A stretch of DNA of 64,000 bases from Candidatus Nomurabacteria bacterium (GTDB taxonomy: Bacteria; Patescibacteriota; Minisyncoccia; Phycocordibacterales; UBA10002). A model generated the notes under the pieces. It saw nothing but the letters and a program-made list of their open reading frames with translations, made no database searches and had not been told where the DNA came from. Every line of letters starts with the position of its first letter. Position 1 is the first letter of the stretch. The translations under genes were made by a program, and so were the position numbers. Shown here piece after piece: positions 34,052 through 43,634 of this stretch. The stretch covers positions 3,747-67,746 of the forward strand of contig CALRDB010000002.1 in NCBI GenBank assembly GCA_943354745.1, given 5' to 3'.

Positions 34052-35362
34052 ATGTCAGAAGTAAAGAAAAGACTCTCAACCGAACCGTATAAAGGCGTGC
34101 GGGATTTCTATCCCGACGACTTTGCGGTGGAGAAATATATTTTCAGTGTCTGGAGTGATACCTGTCGGAAATTCGGCTATGAAGAATACACCGCTTCTAT
34201 CCTTGAACCGGCGGAGCTCTACCGCGGGAAGACCAGCGACGAAATTGTAAACGACCAGACCTATACCTTTACCGACCGAGGAGAACGTGAAGTTACCCTC
34301 CGCCCCGAGATGACCCCCACCGTAGCCAGACTCATTGCGGCGAAACGCAAGACGCTCTACTTCCCTGTCCGCTGGTTTTCTCTTCCGAATCTGTTCCGTT
34401 ATGAGCGTCCTCAGCGTGGGCGCCTGCGTGAGCACTATCAGTTGAACGCCGATATTTTCGGCGTCGCCGGCATAGACGCAGAGACGGAAATAGTTTCGCT
34501 CGCCTATGAAATAATGCGTTCATTCGGCGTCGCTGACGGGAACTTTGAAATCCGTATTAACAGCCGGAAGGTGATGAACTACATCATAGAGCACCTCCTT
34601 GGTCAGACGGGTGAGGAAGGCAAAAAAACGGCACAGCTCATTGACCGACGCGCGAAGATGGAGAAAGAAGTGTTTGAAAAGGCGCTCAGTGAACATCTGA
34701 AGGAAAAAGATACACTTCTTCTGACGCTTCTCAATTCCAAAAACTTTGAAGAATTCGTATCGCATCTCCCGAAAGTGCCTTCGCTTGAAGAAGCGCTTAA
34801 GGAAATTGACTCACTCAAAGCGTCACTTGAAGCACTGGGTATCATGAATGTTGTTTTTGACCAGACGCTGATGCGCGGATTTGATTACTACAGTGGTATC
34901 GTGTTTGAAGTATTTGATAAGAATCCGGCAAATCCCCGCTCGCTGTTCGGAGGTGGCCGCTACGATAACCTGCTGGACCTGTTCGGCGTGGAGAAAGTAC
35001 CGACCGTCGGATTCGGTATGGGTGATGTGACAATCCACGACGTTTTGGAAACCTACGACCTGCTTCCGAAAAAGTTCCCTCCACCCGCAGACATCTATCT
35101 CTCCGCGTTTGACGCGAATTTCAAGGGTTACGTAAACGATATCGCGCAGAATCTCCGCCGAGCGGGAGTCCGTGTTGTCGTAGACTACGGAGCCGGCAAG
35201 GCGGGCACGAAAGTTGCAAATGCCGACCGCGCCAGAGTTCCCTTCTTCGCTCTTATCGGTGAAGCAGAAAAAGCTTCGGGACACATCAAGGTGAAAAATT
35301 TGGAGACCGGCAAAGAAGCTTTGCTTACGGAGGACAAAATTGCCGAATATATAAAAAGTTGA
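34052..35362 (+). CDS. hisS: Histidyl-tRNA synthetase
   Basis: 436 residues. Class II core: motif 2 region LFRYERPQRGRLREHYQLNADIFG, His-specific RGFDYYSGIVFE and GGGRYDNLLDLFG (motif 3 side), then a C-terminal anticodon-binding domain. N-terminus reads KGVRDFYPDD, typical of the GxRDxxP start. Stand-alone gene. Confidence 0.95.
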   Translation: MSEVKKRLSTEPYKGVRDFYPDDFAVEKYIFSVWSDTCRKFGYEEYTASILEPAELYRGKTSDEIVNDQTYTFTDRGEREVTLRPEMTPTVARLIAAKRKTLYFPVRWFSLPNLFRYERPQRGRLREHYQLNADIFGVAGIDAETEIVSLAYEIMRSFGVADGNFEIRINSRKVMNYIIEHLLGQTGEEGKKTAQLIDRRAKMEKEVFEKALSEHLKEKDTLLLTLLNSKNFEEFVSHLPKVPSLEEALKEIDSLKASLEALGIMNVVFDQTLMRGFDYYSGIVFEVFDKNPANPRSLFGGGRYDNLLDLFGVEKVPTVGFGMGDVTIHDVLETYDLLPKKFPPPADIYLSAFDANFKGYVNDIAQNLRRAGVRVVVDYGAGKAGTKVANADRARVPFFALIGEAEKASGHIKVKNLETGKEALLTEDKIAEYIKS

Positions 35363-35472
35363 TACGAATGCAACGAATTATCATGCGAATGCTACTAATC
35401 CACGAATCCCGACTCTCTTCATTCGCATATTCGAAGCATTCGTGCATTAATTTGTAGCATTCGTATCATGCT

Positions 35473-36048
35473 ATGAGAAAAGTCACCTTCGACATCGAAA
35501 CCACCAATTTCTTCACCGACACCGGTTCCAACGACCCGGCGTCTTTGACTATCGCGTGTGTATGCACGCACGATTCGGAAACGGACAAATATACAAGCTA
35601 CTTTGAAGAGGATCTCCCTAAACTCTGGCCCATTCTGGAAAAGGCCGATGTCCTCATTGGCTATAATTCAGACCACTTTGATATCCCGCTTTTGAATAAA
35701 TACTACCCCGGAGACCTCACCAAAATTAAAAGTCTTGACCTAATGAAAGAGATCCAGAAAGTACTTGGCCGGCGTATCAAATTAGATTCCATCGCATCCG
35801 CGACCATTGGAGACCATAAAATTGCGCACGGTTCGATGGCTAACATTTGGTGGCGCCAAGGAGAAAAACAGAAGGTTGTGGAATACTGCCTCGATGATGT
35901 GAGGATTACCAAAGCGATTCACGATTACGCACTCAAACATGGAAAAGTAAAATACCCAGATGGAAAAGTGATTAAGGAATTAGTTCTCGAAACGTCAAAT
36001 TGGGAAATCAAGAATGAAACTGTTTTAACGCATACGTTACCGTTCTAG
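35473..36048 (+). CDS. Ribonuclease H-like 3'-5' exonuclease (YprB / DEDDy type)
   Basis: 191 residues. Exo I TFDIETTNF, Exo II GYNSDHFDIPLL, Exo III YCLDDVRIT with Tyr in the DEDDy position. Lacks the helicase or polymerase partners of larger relatives. Could trim DNA or RNA. Confidence 0.83.
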   Translation: MRKVTFDIETTNFFTDTGSNDPASLTIACVCTHDSETDKYTSYFEEDLPKLWPILEKADVLIGYNSDHFDIPLLNKYYPGDLTKIKSLDLMKEIQKVLGRRIKLDSIASATIGDHKIAHGSMANIWWRQGEKQKVVEYCLDDVRITKAIHDYALKHGKVKYPDGKVIKELVLETSNWEIKNETVLTHTLPF

Positions 36049-36095
36049 CGTACTCTCTACACTTCTATTTACTAATAATTTGTTATACTTCGTCC

Positions 36096-36911
36096 ATGGA
36101 AACATCAAAAAACAATCCACTCACGCTCCCGATGGCAATTGTCATCGCAGGTCTTCTTATCGCCGGTGCGATTTTTGTTCGCGGAAATGAGACTTCCCCT
36201 TCAAAAGCCGTTGAAAAAGGCCGAGTAGCAGTACAATCTCCGCCAGTACTTGGAGCTCTTACCCTTAACCCTGTCGACGAGACGAGAGATCATATCAGAG
36301 GAAACCCTGGTGCTGATATCGTATTCGTAGAGTTCTCAGATACGGAATGTCCATTCTGTAAGCGTTTCCACGCGACGATGCAACAAGTGATTAACGAGTA
36401 CGGCAAATCAGGCAAAGTTGCCTGGGTCTATCGACAATTCCCTATCGTCCAGCTTCACTCGAGAGCTCCAAAAGAATCGGAGGCTATGGAGTGCGCCGCG
36501 GAAGTTGGTGGAAATGCTAAATTCTGGGAATATGCGGACAGACTCTTCGCAGTTACGAATTCAAACAATAGTTTGGATCCTGGGGTACTTCCGCAGATCG
36601 CAACCGAAGTGGGGCTAAACAAAACTTCGTTTACAGACTGTCTCTCAAGCGGAAGAACGCAGGCAAGAATCAAAGTTGACCAGGAAGATGGCAGGAGAGC
36701 CGGTATTAATGGAACACCGCACAGTATTCTGGTTCTCAAGAACCCAATATCAGAAAAGGGCAGAAAGGCGATTCTGGACCTTATGGAACAATACCGAGAT
36801 CCAGAGGGAAACCTTCCGGTTGAATTCTCGCTTGATGGGCTCCGCGTTAGCCTCAATGGAGCGCTTCCATTCCCCATCATCAAGACCACCATTGAAGCAA
36901 TTCTCAAATAG
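36096..36911 (+). CDS. DsbA-family membrane-anchored thioredoxin-fold oxidoreductase
   Basis: 271 residues. TM anchor about 10-27, linker, then thioredoxin fold with ECPFCKRFH (CPFC) and cis-Pro region GINGTPHSI. Probably oxidises or isomerises disulphides in exported proteins. Extra cysteines (EAMECAAE, TDCLSSG) may form a second pair. Confidence 0.9.
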   Translation: METSKNNPLTLPMAIVIAGLLIAGAIFVRGNETSPSKAVEKGRVAVQSPPVLGALTLNPVDETRDHIRGNPGADIVFVEFSDTECPFCKRFHATMQQVINEYGKSGKVAWVYRQFPIVQLHSRAPKESEAMECAAEVGGNAKFWEYADRLFAVTNSNNSLDPGVLPQIATEVGLNKTSFTDCLSSGRTQARIKVDQEDGRRAGINGTPHSILVLKNPISEKGRKAILDLMEQYRDPEGNLPVEFSLDGLRVSLNGALPFPIIKTTIEAILK

Positions 36912-36940
36912 ATTTAGGAAATAAGATTTACGACATATGA

Positions 36941-36973
36941 AAAAGCCCGTTCTCGTGTGAGTGCGGGCTTTTT
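36941..36973. terminator. Bidirectional terminator
   Basis: AAAAGCCCG...CGGGCTTTTT arms between the convergent DsbA-like and UvrD genes. Confidence 0.85.
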
Positions 36974-37011
36974 AGCATGAAAAATCGCCGATGTTTTCTT
37001 CTTACTACTCC

Positions 37012-39948
37012 CTATGTACTACTTACTCTCTTGAGCTTGCACCACTCGCACTCAGCTTCATCGCAAAACTCGGTCATAATCCGGCCTGACCAGACTGAAT
37101 CAATAAGCGACTGGATATCTTTCTTGAGCGTCTCAATATCAACATCGGTGATAGGAAGTGAGACGATACCGCACTTCCCTTTCTTATCGGGAATGACGAA
37201 CACAAGAGATGGAACAATTTCCTTACCTTTATACTTCGGATCTCCGTGGAGAAGGTATTTGTAAAATGTGAGCTGTCTAAAATAACTACCATCGGAGGAC
37301 TTAGTCTCTCCTTTAATCGCAGCAACCGTCATTACCTCCTTAGTCTTATAGTCAAAGACGCGCACCGTATCTTCTATAACAAGAACCGCGTCGAGCTTGC
37401 CGTGAACGGGAATGGTCACAGCGTTCCCTTCATACGTCCCCGAAAACTGTCCTTCACTCCAGCTTTCGGTGACCGCCTTCACTACTCCGAAATGGTTCTG
37501 CAGCTCGCGCGCGATTACGTTCGCCTCTTCAAACAATTCCTTCTTCACCGCTTCTTTTTCGAAAATGGGAAGTAGTGAACGGCTAAGGTACGAAGAAACA
37601 GAATCTTTAAAAACATGTTCAATGTGTTCGACGCTTCGGTCGGTATCCGCCCAGATATACGCAAACGCTTCGTGTACTGCAGTTCCTTTCTCCGCACTCG
37701 CTGCAGGAGCCTGAGGAATCTTGAGAATACTTTGATACACGAAAGAGCTTGGACACGTAAGAAAGTGGTTCAATGCGGTCACCGACAGTCCTTTTTCTAG
37801 CAAAATTGTTTTCGCAAGATCAACTATTTTTTCTCCTTTTCTATTTCGTACGTTCGTCTCTTGTTCGTAGTTCGTAGCAAGGGAAGGTGTCTCTACGATC
37901 GGCATGGGGGCAGAAATACGCTGTACACATTTTGGATCAAGCTCATCGATAAACCGTAATGGGGTTTCCACTTTCCCACCCGCTATTTCCTCTGGAACAA
38001 GGAGTACCGCATGTTTCTTTGCGCGAGTCAAGGCGACATAGAAGAGCCTCCGTGCGTCACGGGTTGCGTCTTCGTCATCTTTCGCTTTCTCTGGGAGTAC
38101 GAAATACACGCCTCGTGCTCGGCCCATCCACGAACTTTCGGTCACAAAGGGGATAAAGACGTACTCAAACTCAAGTCCTTTGCTTCCATGAGCCGTCATT
38201 GCCCTCACCTGTAGCTCAGGAGAACCAACACTCACCTTCACGCTCCTCTCTTCCGCTGAGGCCTTATACGAGCGAAGCTTCCGAAGAAGTTCTTGGGTGT
38301 CCTGAATATCACCCTCTCGTATAAGATATTCAGCAAGTTCTGTAATACCGCGCCACACTTCCATAGCGGAAGGATCCCTGATGGCGAGTTTTACGAATCC
38401 CGATATTTCAGCTGCGAACATGATATAGGCAAGAGCTCCATCGCTCGACAGTTTATTTTGAAGATGACGAAGTGCGGGAATCTTTTCCACAACTCCTTGC
38501 CTACCGCTCCGCAATGCTCGAATACACTCTACACCTCCCTCAAACGGAAGATCCCAGAGTCCCACAGCGATAGTCTTCGCAAGCGCCTCAACGTTTGTCG
38601 TGTCCGATAGATATTCGATAAGGGTGAAAAAAAGATTTCCGATGGGGTGATTAAAGATGTTTACTTTCCGCTCAGAAGAAACAGGAACGTGCTTTGACTC
38701 TAAAAAACGAATCACTCGTTCAAGGTCGCGATTTGTCTTGGTAATGATCGCCACCGTACTCCCGCTCTCTTGTGCAAGAATCTTCTGAATCTCTTGTGCA
38801 AGATATTCGAGCGTGGCGGATTCCTTCCCTCCAACAAGATCAATAGGCCGGACGGCTTCACTCCCCGACGCAGACAGCCGTATACGGAGATGTGTATTTT
38901 CTCCGTCTTCATAGTTATGTTCGATCATGGAAAATGCCCCATCGAGTAGATGTTGGTGTGATCGATAATTTTTCTCGAGTGCAATAATCTTCATATCCTT
39001 CCATGCATTTTTGAATGTACGGAAGTTTTCAACCGATGCCCCCTGAAAGCGGTAGATCGCCTGTTTTTCATCTCCAACAACGAAGAGGTTTGGTGATGTA
39101 AAGAAATCAGCCAAAAGACGAATGAGCAGGTTCTGCGAATCGTTGGTGTCTTGATGTTCATCTACAAGCAGATAGAGAAACTTTTCCTGCAAAAGACGAA
39201 GGAGAAGCGTGTCTTTTTGAAGCGTGGTTAATAGTTCTATAATGAGGTCGTCAAAGTCGATACGCCGTTCTTCCCTCTTTCGTTGTTCATATCCCGCATA
39301 CACATCAGCAAACAACACTGTCCGTTCACACTTCTCGATCTGTTTTTCCGCATCTGCTTTTAGTTTCCCTTTCGTAGCGCCACGGGTTGACATAGATTCC
39401 GGATCAGCCTTGATGTGCTTGATCTGTTCTTTCGCAAACACGCGAATCATATCGGGTGAAAGTGCTTCGCGTTTGGCGTCGCTTATCGCACCAAGTATTT
39501 TCTGCACGTAAAAATCAGGATTACCAAAAGGACGAAGTGATGAAAACGATTCATCCTTTAAAATTGAACGAATAAGACTTTCAGCATCGATATCGGTCAT
39601 CTGTGTCGTTCTGTCCAATTGCGTGAAATGGTCTTTGTGCTCCGCGATAACAGACGCCGCAAATCCATGGAAAGTATGTAAATGCACTTCATCAGCACGC
39701 GACCCCATGAGTGCGCGAAGTTTCTGGCGCATCGCCTTCACTCCCGCTTCGGTAAAGGTGATAGCCAAAATGCCCGATGGGGGCGTATCGGTCTTACGGA
39801 GAATCTGCGCGATACGAAGCGTCAGTACTGTCGTCTTCCCTGTCCCCGGCCCCGCTATGACCATGACAGGGCCGTCGATAGTATCGACAGCCTCCCTTTG
39901 TTTCGAGTTCAACTGCTTGTACTGAGCATTAAATACATCTTCGGACAT
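37012..39948 (-). CDS. UvrD/PcrA-type helicase fused to RecB/AddB-like nuclease
   Basis: 978 residues from MSEDVFNAQ. SF1A motifs: Walker A IAGPGTGKTT (31-40), DEHQDTN (motif II, QxxD variant), FRQ-like RFQGAS, late ARRLFYVALTRAKK. The C-terminal ~250 residues form a PD-(D/E)xK nuclease (HGKLDAVLV...VFDYKTK) ending in a cysteine cluster CDEAECEWC that, with an upstream CPSS cysteine, resembles the AddB/Cas4 Fe-S staple. Likely a one-polypeptide recombination/repair exonuclease. Confidence 0.92.
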   Translation of the reverse strand: MSEDVFNAQYKQLNSKQREAVDTIDGPVMVIAGPGTGKTTVLTLRIAQILRKTDTPPSGILAITFTEAGVKAMRQKLRALMGSRADEVHLHTFHGFAASVIAEHKDHFTQLDRTTQMTDIDAESLIRSILKDESFSSLRPFGNPDFYVQKILGAISDAKREALSPDMIRVFAKEQIKHIKADPESMSTRGATKGKLKADAEKQIEKCERTVLFADVYAGYEQRKREERRIDFDDLIIELLTTLQKDTLLLRLLQEKFLYLLVDEHQDTNDSQNLLIRLLADFFTSPNLFVVGDEKQAIYRFQGASVENFRTFKNAWKDMKIIALEKNYRSHQHLLDGAFSMIEHNYEDGENTHLRIRLSASGSEAVRPIDLVGGKESATLEYLAQEIQKILAQESGSTVAIITKTNRDLERVIRFLESKHVPVSSERKVNIFNHPIGNLFFTLIEYLSDTTNVEALAKTIAVGLWDLPFEGGVECIRALRSGRQGVVEKIPALRHLQNKLSSDGALAYIMFAAEISGFVKLAIRDPSAMEVWRGITELAEYLIREGDIQDTQELLRKLRSYKASAEERSVKVSVGSPELQVRAMTAHGSKGLEFEYVFIPFVTESSWMGRARGVYFVLPEKAKDDEDATRDARRLFYVALTRAKKHAVLLVPEEIAGGKVETPLRFIDELDPKCVQRISAPMPIVETPSLATNYEQETNVRNRKGEKIVDLAKTILLEKGLSVTALNHFLTCPSSFVYQSILKIPQAPAASAEKGTAVHEAFAYIWADTDRSVEHIEHVFKDSVSSYLSRSLLPIFEKEAVKKELFEEANVIARELQNHFGVVKAVTESWSEGQFSGTYEGNAVTIPVHGKLDAVLVIEDTVRVFDYKTKEVMTVAAIKGETKSSDGSYFRQLTFYKYLLHGDPKYKGKEIVPSLVFVIPDKKGKCGIVSLPITDVDIETLKKDIQSLIDSVWSGRIMTEFCDEAECEWCKLKRVSST

Positions 39949-39969
39949 GCACGTAGTATAGCAAATGCG

Positions 39970-39996
39970 AAAAAACCGGCTCTTCACCGGTTTTTT
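39970..39996 (-). terminator. Rho-independent terminator of rpoD
   Basis: AAAAAACCGG-CTCTTCA-CCGGTTTTTT between the rpoD stop and the helicase start; works in the minus direction and symmetrically in plus. Confidence 0.88.
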
Positions 39997-40047
39997 CTTA
40001 TTCCGTGTCAGTTCCGCGTTGGCTTCGTTCTGTCTCGTTCCGTGATT

Positions 40048-41247
40048 TTAATAGCCCTGCAACTTTTTCGACTTCTTATGCTGGCGGATTTTTTCGTGAG
40101 CTTTCGCTTCGATTTGGCGGATACGTTCGCGAGTCACGCCGAATTTTTGTCCCACTTCTTCGAGTGTGTGCGTGACACCGTCGAGGAGGCCATGCCGAAG
40201 CTCTAGAATCTTTCGCTCTTTTTCTGAAAGGTCGCCGAGAATTTCCTTCACTTGGTCTCCGAGGATACGGCGGGACGATTCCTGGTCGGGAGAAAGTATC
40301 TTGTCATCATGTAAAAAGTCTCCGAGTGTTGACTTGCCGTCGTCGCCCTCATCGCCGACTGGCGATTCCAGCGAAACGGTATCTTGGTCAATTTTTTCAA
40401 TCTGGTACACCTTGTCCGTCTCAATACCCATCTCGATACCGATTTCTTCCGGAAGCGGGTCGCGGCCGAGATCTTGTGAAAGTCGTCTCACGACTTGCTT
40501 GTACTTAGCGATAGTCTCCACCATATGGACCGGCACGCGAATAGTGCGGGATTGATCGGCGAGTGCGCGAGTAATCGCTTGGCGGATCCACCACGTAGCA
40601 TACGTTGAAAATTTATACCCCTTGGTCCAGTCGAATTTGTCGACAGCCTTAAAGAGACCTAAGTTCCCTTCTTGAATGAGATCGAGGAGTGTGAGGTCAG
40701 GCGAGCGTCCCACGTATTTTTTAGCAATCGAAACAACCAAACGGAGGTTCGCTCGAGCAAGAAGATTTTTGGCTTCCATGTCTCCCGCCTGAATGCGCTT
40801 CGCGAGCTCTTTTTCGTCTTTGGCGTTGATGAGGGGGTATTGTCCGATTTCCTTGAGGTACATCTGAATCGAATCATAGGATCCTTCACTACTCTTGCCG
40901 AGGTAGACATTTTTCTTTCCATGCGGTTCCGCGACTTCTTTCTCAAGCATTCCACCACCTTCGAGTACGTCAATACCCGCTGTTTGGAATTTGGAGTAAA
41001 GTTCATCGAGGAACATGATGTCCTCTTCGATGGTAGGAAATTCTTTCAAAATGTCGTTATAGGTGATGAACCCGCGATTCTTACCCTTTGCGACAAGACG
41101 ATCAGCACGTATATCACGCTCCTTACCTTTAGCCATTTTCTCGACAGGTTTTGATGCAACCTTACTCTTTATAGGCTTCTTTTTTGGAGCAACCTTTGCT
41201 TTAATGGCTTTTTTCTTCTTTTTGAGGTCTTTTTTCGCTTTTGACAT
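40048..41247 (-). CDS. rpoD: Primary sigma factor (sigma-70)
   Basis: 399 residues from MSKAKKDLKKKK; the upstream 24 codons are not convincing. Lys-rich N-terminus, regions 1.2-4: YLKEIGQYPLI, DLIQEGNLGLFKAVDKFDW, YKFSTYATWWIRQAI, region 4.2 HTLEEVGQKFGVTRERIRQIEAKA. It should read the TTGACA/TATAAT-type promoters seen in this window. Confidence 0.95.
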   Translation of the reverse strand: MSKAKKDLKKKKKAIKAKVAPKKKPIKSKVASKPVEKMAKGKERDIRADRLVAKGKNRGFITYNDILKEFPTIEEDIMFLDELYSKFQTAGIDVLEGGGMLEKEVAEPHGKKNVYLGKSSEGSYDSIQMYLKEIGQYPLINAKDEKELAKRIQAGDMEAKNLLARANLRLVVSIAKKYVGRSPDLTLLDLIQEGNLGLFKAVDKFDWTKGYKFSTYATWWIRQAITRALADQSRTIRVPVHMVETIAKYKQVVRRLSQDLGRDPLPEEIGIEMGIETDKVYQIEKIDQDTVSLESPVGDEGDDGKSTLGDFLHDDKILSPDQESSRRILGDQVKEILGDLSEKERKILELRHGLLDGVTHTLEEVGQKFGVTRERIRQIEAKAHEKIRQHKKSKKLQGY

Positions 41248-41348
41248 AGTGGCGATAGTATATCTTAAATAGCGGTAACTGCAACCGTCCGAACATACGA
41301 AGAAAAGAGTGGGTTCCAAAGAACCTGGGGCTGCTTAAAAAATGTAAG

Positions 41349-41381
41349 AAAAAAGCGACTTGAGATGCTACCCAAGTCGCT
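41349..41381 (-). terminator. Terminator of array segment A
   Basis: Minus strand: AGCGACTTG (from 41381), ten-base loop, CAAGTCGCT, then TTTTTT. Last element of the leftward array locus, about 100 bp upstream of rpoD. Confidence 0.85.
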
Positions 41382-41389
41382 CGACACAA

Positions 41390-41947
41390 TGCGGTACACT
41401 ACTCGACCCGACCCAACTCCGCAAAACCATGAGTGACTAAACCGCAATCGCCAAACGCTCGCGAACGAGCGTTTGGCCCCAAGCAAAGGACGTGATACCG
41501 CACCGGACACCACTCAACACGACCGCGGATTGACATAATTGCCATGCCTCCGTAAACGAAAGCACGGCCCCGTACCGTAGAACTCAGTGCAGAACAACTG
41601 GACACGAAGCCCGAGCCCACCATGCTGTGCCATACCTAAATGTGTCAGCCGATTCGAAAATCGACTGACACCCGAACGCTACAAATGAACAGAGGACAAA
41701 ACAAGACCCTGCAAAACAATACGGCAATCGCACTCCAACCGAAGTCGGAGTGCTCCAAGCTGTAACGCTCCGGACCCTGCAACACTTGACGATACCGGAC
41801 ATGACCGCAGAATACACCACCGAAATAAACGGGAGGTGAAATCCACCTCCCGTTCCCAGACAGGACACAAACGTACAATGCATAACCCTACTGAACCTTA
41901 CCGAACTGGACCGAAATATTCCGCACCTGCTTCCAAGTTTGGACCCG
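41390..41947 (-). ncRNA. Hairpin array segment A (5 hairpins)
   Basis: Hairpins at 41451-41476, 41542-41567, 41642-41671, 41730-41753 and 41830-41852, spaced 88-100 bp. Stems differ in sequence. UUCG loops (minus strand) in the first, third and fourth. Three stems contain pairs that are G-U only when read as minus-strand RNA (three such pairs in 41542-41567). Linkers are phased pentamers with AC at every fifth position, e.g. ACccg ACcca ACtcc before the first hairpin, ending AATC/AATTG next to the stem. Probably the 3' part of the transcript from promoter 42650 through the 213-residue gene. Confidence 0.8.
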
Positions 41948-41949
41948 GA

Positions 41950-42591
41950 CTATTCACCTGCATATCCTTTCGGTTGCTCCGTCCACTGCCAGCTCACTGC
42001 CTCGAACTTCCCGTACGCGCCCCGTTGCTCGGCCGAGAAGAGACCTATCCCGATATCGCGCCCCGCACTGCCGACGAGCCTCTGGATAATCTTCTCATTA
42101 AGCGGCGCCGAGAATGAGATGAGCGCCTCACATGACCAGTCGTCAAACTGGGGGCAACGAACGATGCCCATCTCGCGTGAGTTCGGCCTCGCGTGACGAT
42201 TGCGGGAGTACACACTCCAACCGGAAGTGCTCGAGAGTATGAGATATCCTCCGATGATGCAGTATTGACTCACCTGATCCACGAAGTGGCCACTATGCCT
42301 ATCCTGATACGGCCATGCCGCCATGCGAACCGCGTGCTTCAGCCACCTGCCTGGCACCGCGATACACCCACTGCGAGTGTCGCGGACAAGCAAGTCAGCT
42401 AAAGGTTGCTTTGAGATCTTGATGATCTGTTCACGCCTGGTATGGTCCGTTATCGGATGCATAAGAAGCGGTGTGACTCCCCGTAGGTGAACGAGGAGGT
42501 ATTTCTTTGATATCGGTGCCGGTAGCTTCATAACGGAGCTCCGAACCGCGTTGGGAACTGGCATTTCTGCCATAACTGTTTTTGTGTTCAT
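41950..42591 (-). CDS. RAMP-like protein 2 of the hairpin-array locus
   Basis: 213 residues. N-terminal beta strand YLLVHLRGVTPLLMH (31-45), then GCIAVPGRWLKHAVRMAA (75-92), and near the C-terminus a glycine motif DIGIGLFS...YGKFEAV (179-199). The same layout occurs in the 273-residue protein at 49121 (GEMGWPMDNL; GLGDWR...YGQFRV), so the two look like paralogues. The pattern resembles phage/ICE proteins with TPLLMHN...GRF motifs and recalls the Gly-rich loop of Cas5/Cas7 RAMPs; homology is inferred, not proven. Flanked on both sides by arrays. Confidence 0.7.
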   Translation of the reverse strand: MNTKTVMAEMPVPNAVRSSVMKLPAPISKKYLLVHLRGVTPLLMHPITDHTRREQIIKISKQPLADLLVRDTRSGCIAVPGRWLKHAVRMAAWPYQDRHSGHFVDQVSQYCIIGGYLILSSTSGWSVYSRNRHARPNSREMGIVRCPQFDDWSCEALISFSAPLNEKIIQRLVGSAGRDIGIGLFSAEQRGAYGKFEAVSWQWTEQPKGYAGE

Positions 42592-42621
42592 AAATCAATG
42601 ATCTGTCCAAAACCAACATGC

Positions 42622-42650
42622 AGAATAACACGTTTATATAAATACGTCAA
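42622..42650 (-). promoter_or_regulatory. Promoter of RAMP-like protein 2 gene
   Basis: Minus strand TTGACG (42645-42650), 17-bp spacer ending TGT, TATTCT (42622-42627). The start codon is 31 bp downstream of the -10. No clear Shine-Dalgarno sequence. Confidence 0.82.
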
Positions 42651-42658
42651 CTTTCGTA

Positions 42659-42690
42659 TAAAAAGGCGCCATCCGAAGCCGGACAGCGCC
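42659..42690 (-). terminator. Terminator of array segment B
   Basis: Minus strand: 11-bp stem GGCGCTGTCCG/CGGATGGCGCC with two G-U pairs, loop GCTT, then TTTTTAT. It has the same 11-4-11 geometry as the array hairpins, but with a T-run. Confidence 0.85.
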
Positions 42691-43574
42691 ATATGATCCA
42701 AACACCGGCGAGCATTGCAACGCGATACTATTCAGAACGCTAACTAACACAAGAGCAATTTCCCGCTCCGATGTAGCATCGGAGCGGGACCCGCAACAGA
42801 AGTAACCGCACTCCGGAATACCTTGCGATACAGAGCCTAGCCCCGCCGGACCGAAATTGCCACCCGTCTTCGAAAAAACGGGTGGCCACGGACCGTACCC
42901 GGTTCTACCCGACAGGACATTAGAGTACACAACAAGAACCAACACCACCAGAATTTCCTGCCAGCCGTAACCGGCTGACAGGACCCGGACGCTACTCGAG
43001 AGTTCAGGACAGGACCTGACTGGACAGAAACGCGCGTAACCGTAATTCCAGGCCTCTGCGTGCAGAGACCTGGTCCGTGCAAAACAGCGGAATGCACTGG
43101 CGGACAGAACAGTATCGAACCGAACCGTACTATAGGCTAACAGGAACTTAATTCCCCAAACTCCCTCATCGAGAGTTTGGGTCCGAGCTTCACGGGACAT
43201 TGCGACACGATGCGACTGCTAGACGCATCTTTCCAGAAATTCCTATCCTCCCGAGAGAGGTAGGATCCGAACAAAAAAATCTTCTGACGCACAAGACCAG
43301 ACCTGACTGTAACTGAGACGGCACAAACGCAACTGTCGAGTCCTTGTAGTAAGGACTCGACCCTGACCATGCACAACTCCACAACGCCAGACCGAACGGG
43401 ACAGGGACTAAGCATACTTTTGCGCAATTTCCTGTCCGTTCTAACGAATGAACAGGACCCACACTCAACCTCACCCAACAGAACATTTGAGAGCGACGAC
43501 GCAGAATACCTTACCATAGTGAACAGTTACGCCGAAGCGTACCTGCTGTTTTTCAATGCTCAAATGCTAACTGC
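42691..43574 (-). ncRNA. Hairpin array segment B (8 hairpins)
   Basis: Hairpins at 42762-42788, 42860-42885, 42955-42982, 43048-43073, 43155-43181, 43241-43265, 43335-43361 and 43431-43456; spacing 86-107 bp. 42860 has an 11-bp stem with UUCG loop; 43048 has 11-4-11 with one U-G. Between 42982 and 43048 the linker is an unbroken series of about 12 pentamers (ACagg ACagg ACctg ACtgg). The first ~115 nt after the promoter hold no strong stem and serve as leader. Ends at terminator 42659-42690. Confidence 0.82.
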
Positions 43575-43603
43575 AAAGTAACACGAAAATCTATTTTAGG
43601 CAA
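43575..43603 (-). promoter_or_regulatory. Promoter of array segment B
   Basis: Minus strand TTGCCT (43598-43603), 17-bp spacer ending TTTTCGTGT, TACTTT (43575-43580). The same CGTGTTACTTTG string occurs at the promoters of segments C and, as CTGTGTTACTTTG, of D. Confidence 0.78.
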
Positions 43604-43604
43604 G

Positions 43605-43634
43605 AAAAAGGCGTCCCGAACGAATCGAGACGCC
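43605..43634 (-). terminator. Terminator of array segment C
   Basis: Minus strand stem GGCGTCTCGA/TCGGGACGCC (one U-G) with TTCGT loop, followed by TTTTTCTTG. The -35 of the next promoter begins two bases later. Confidence 0.85.
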
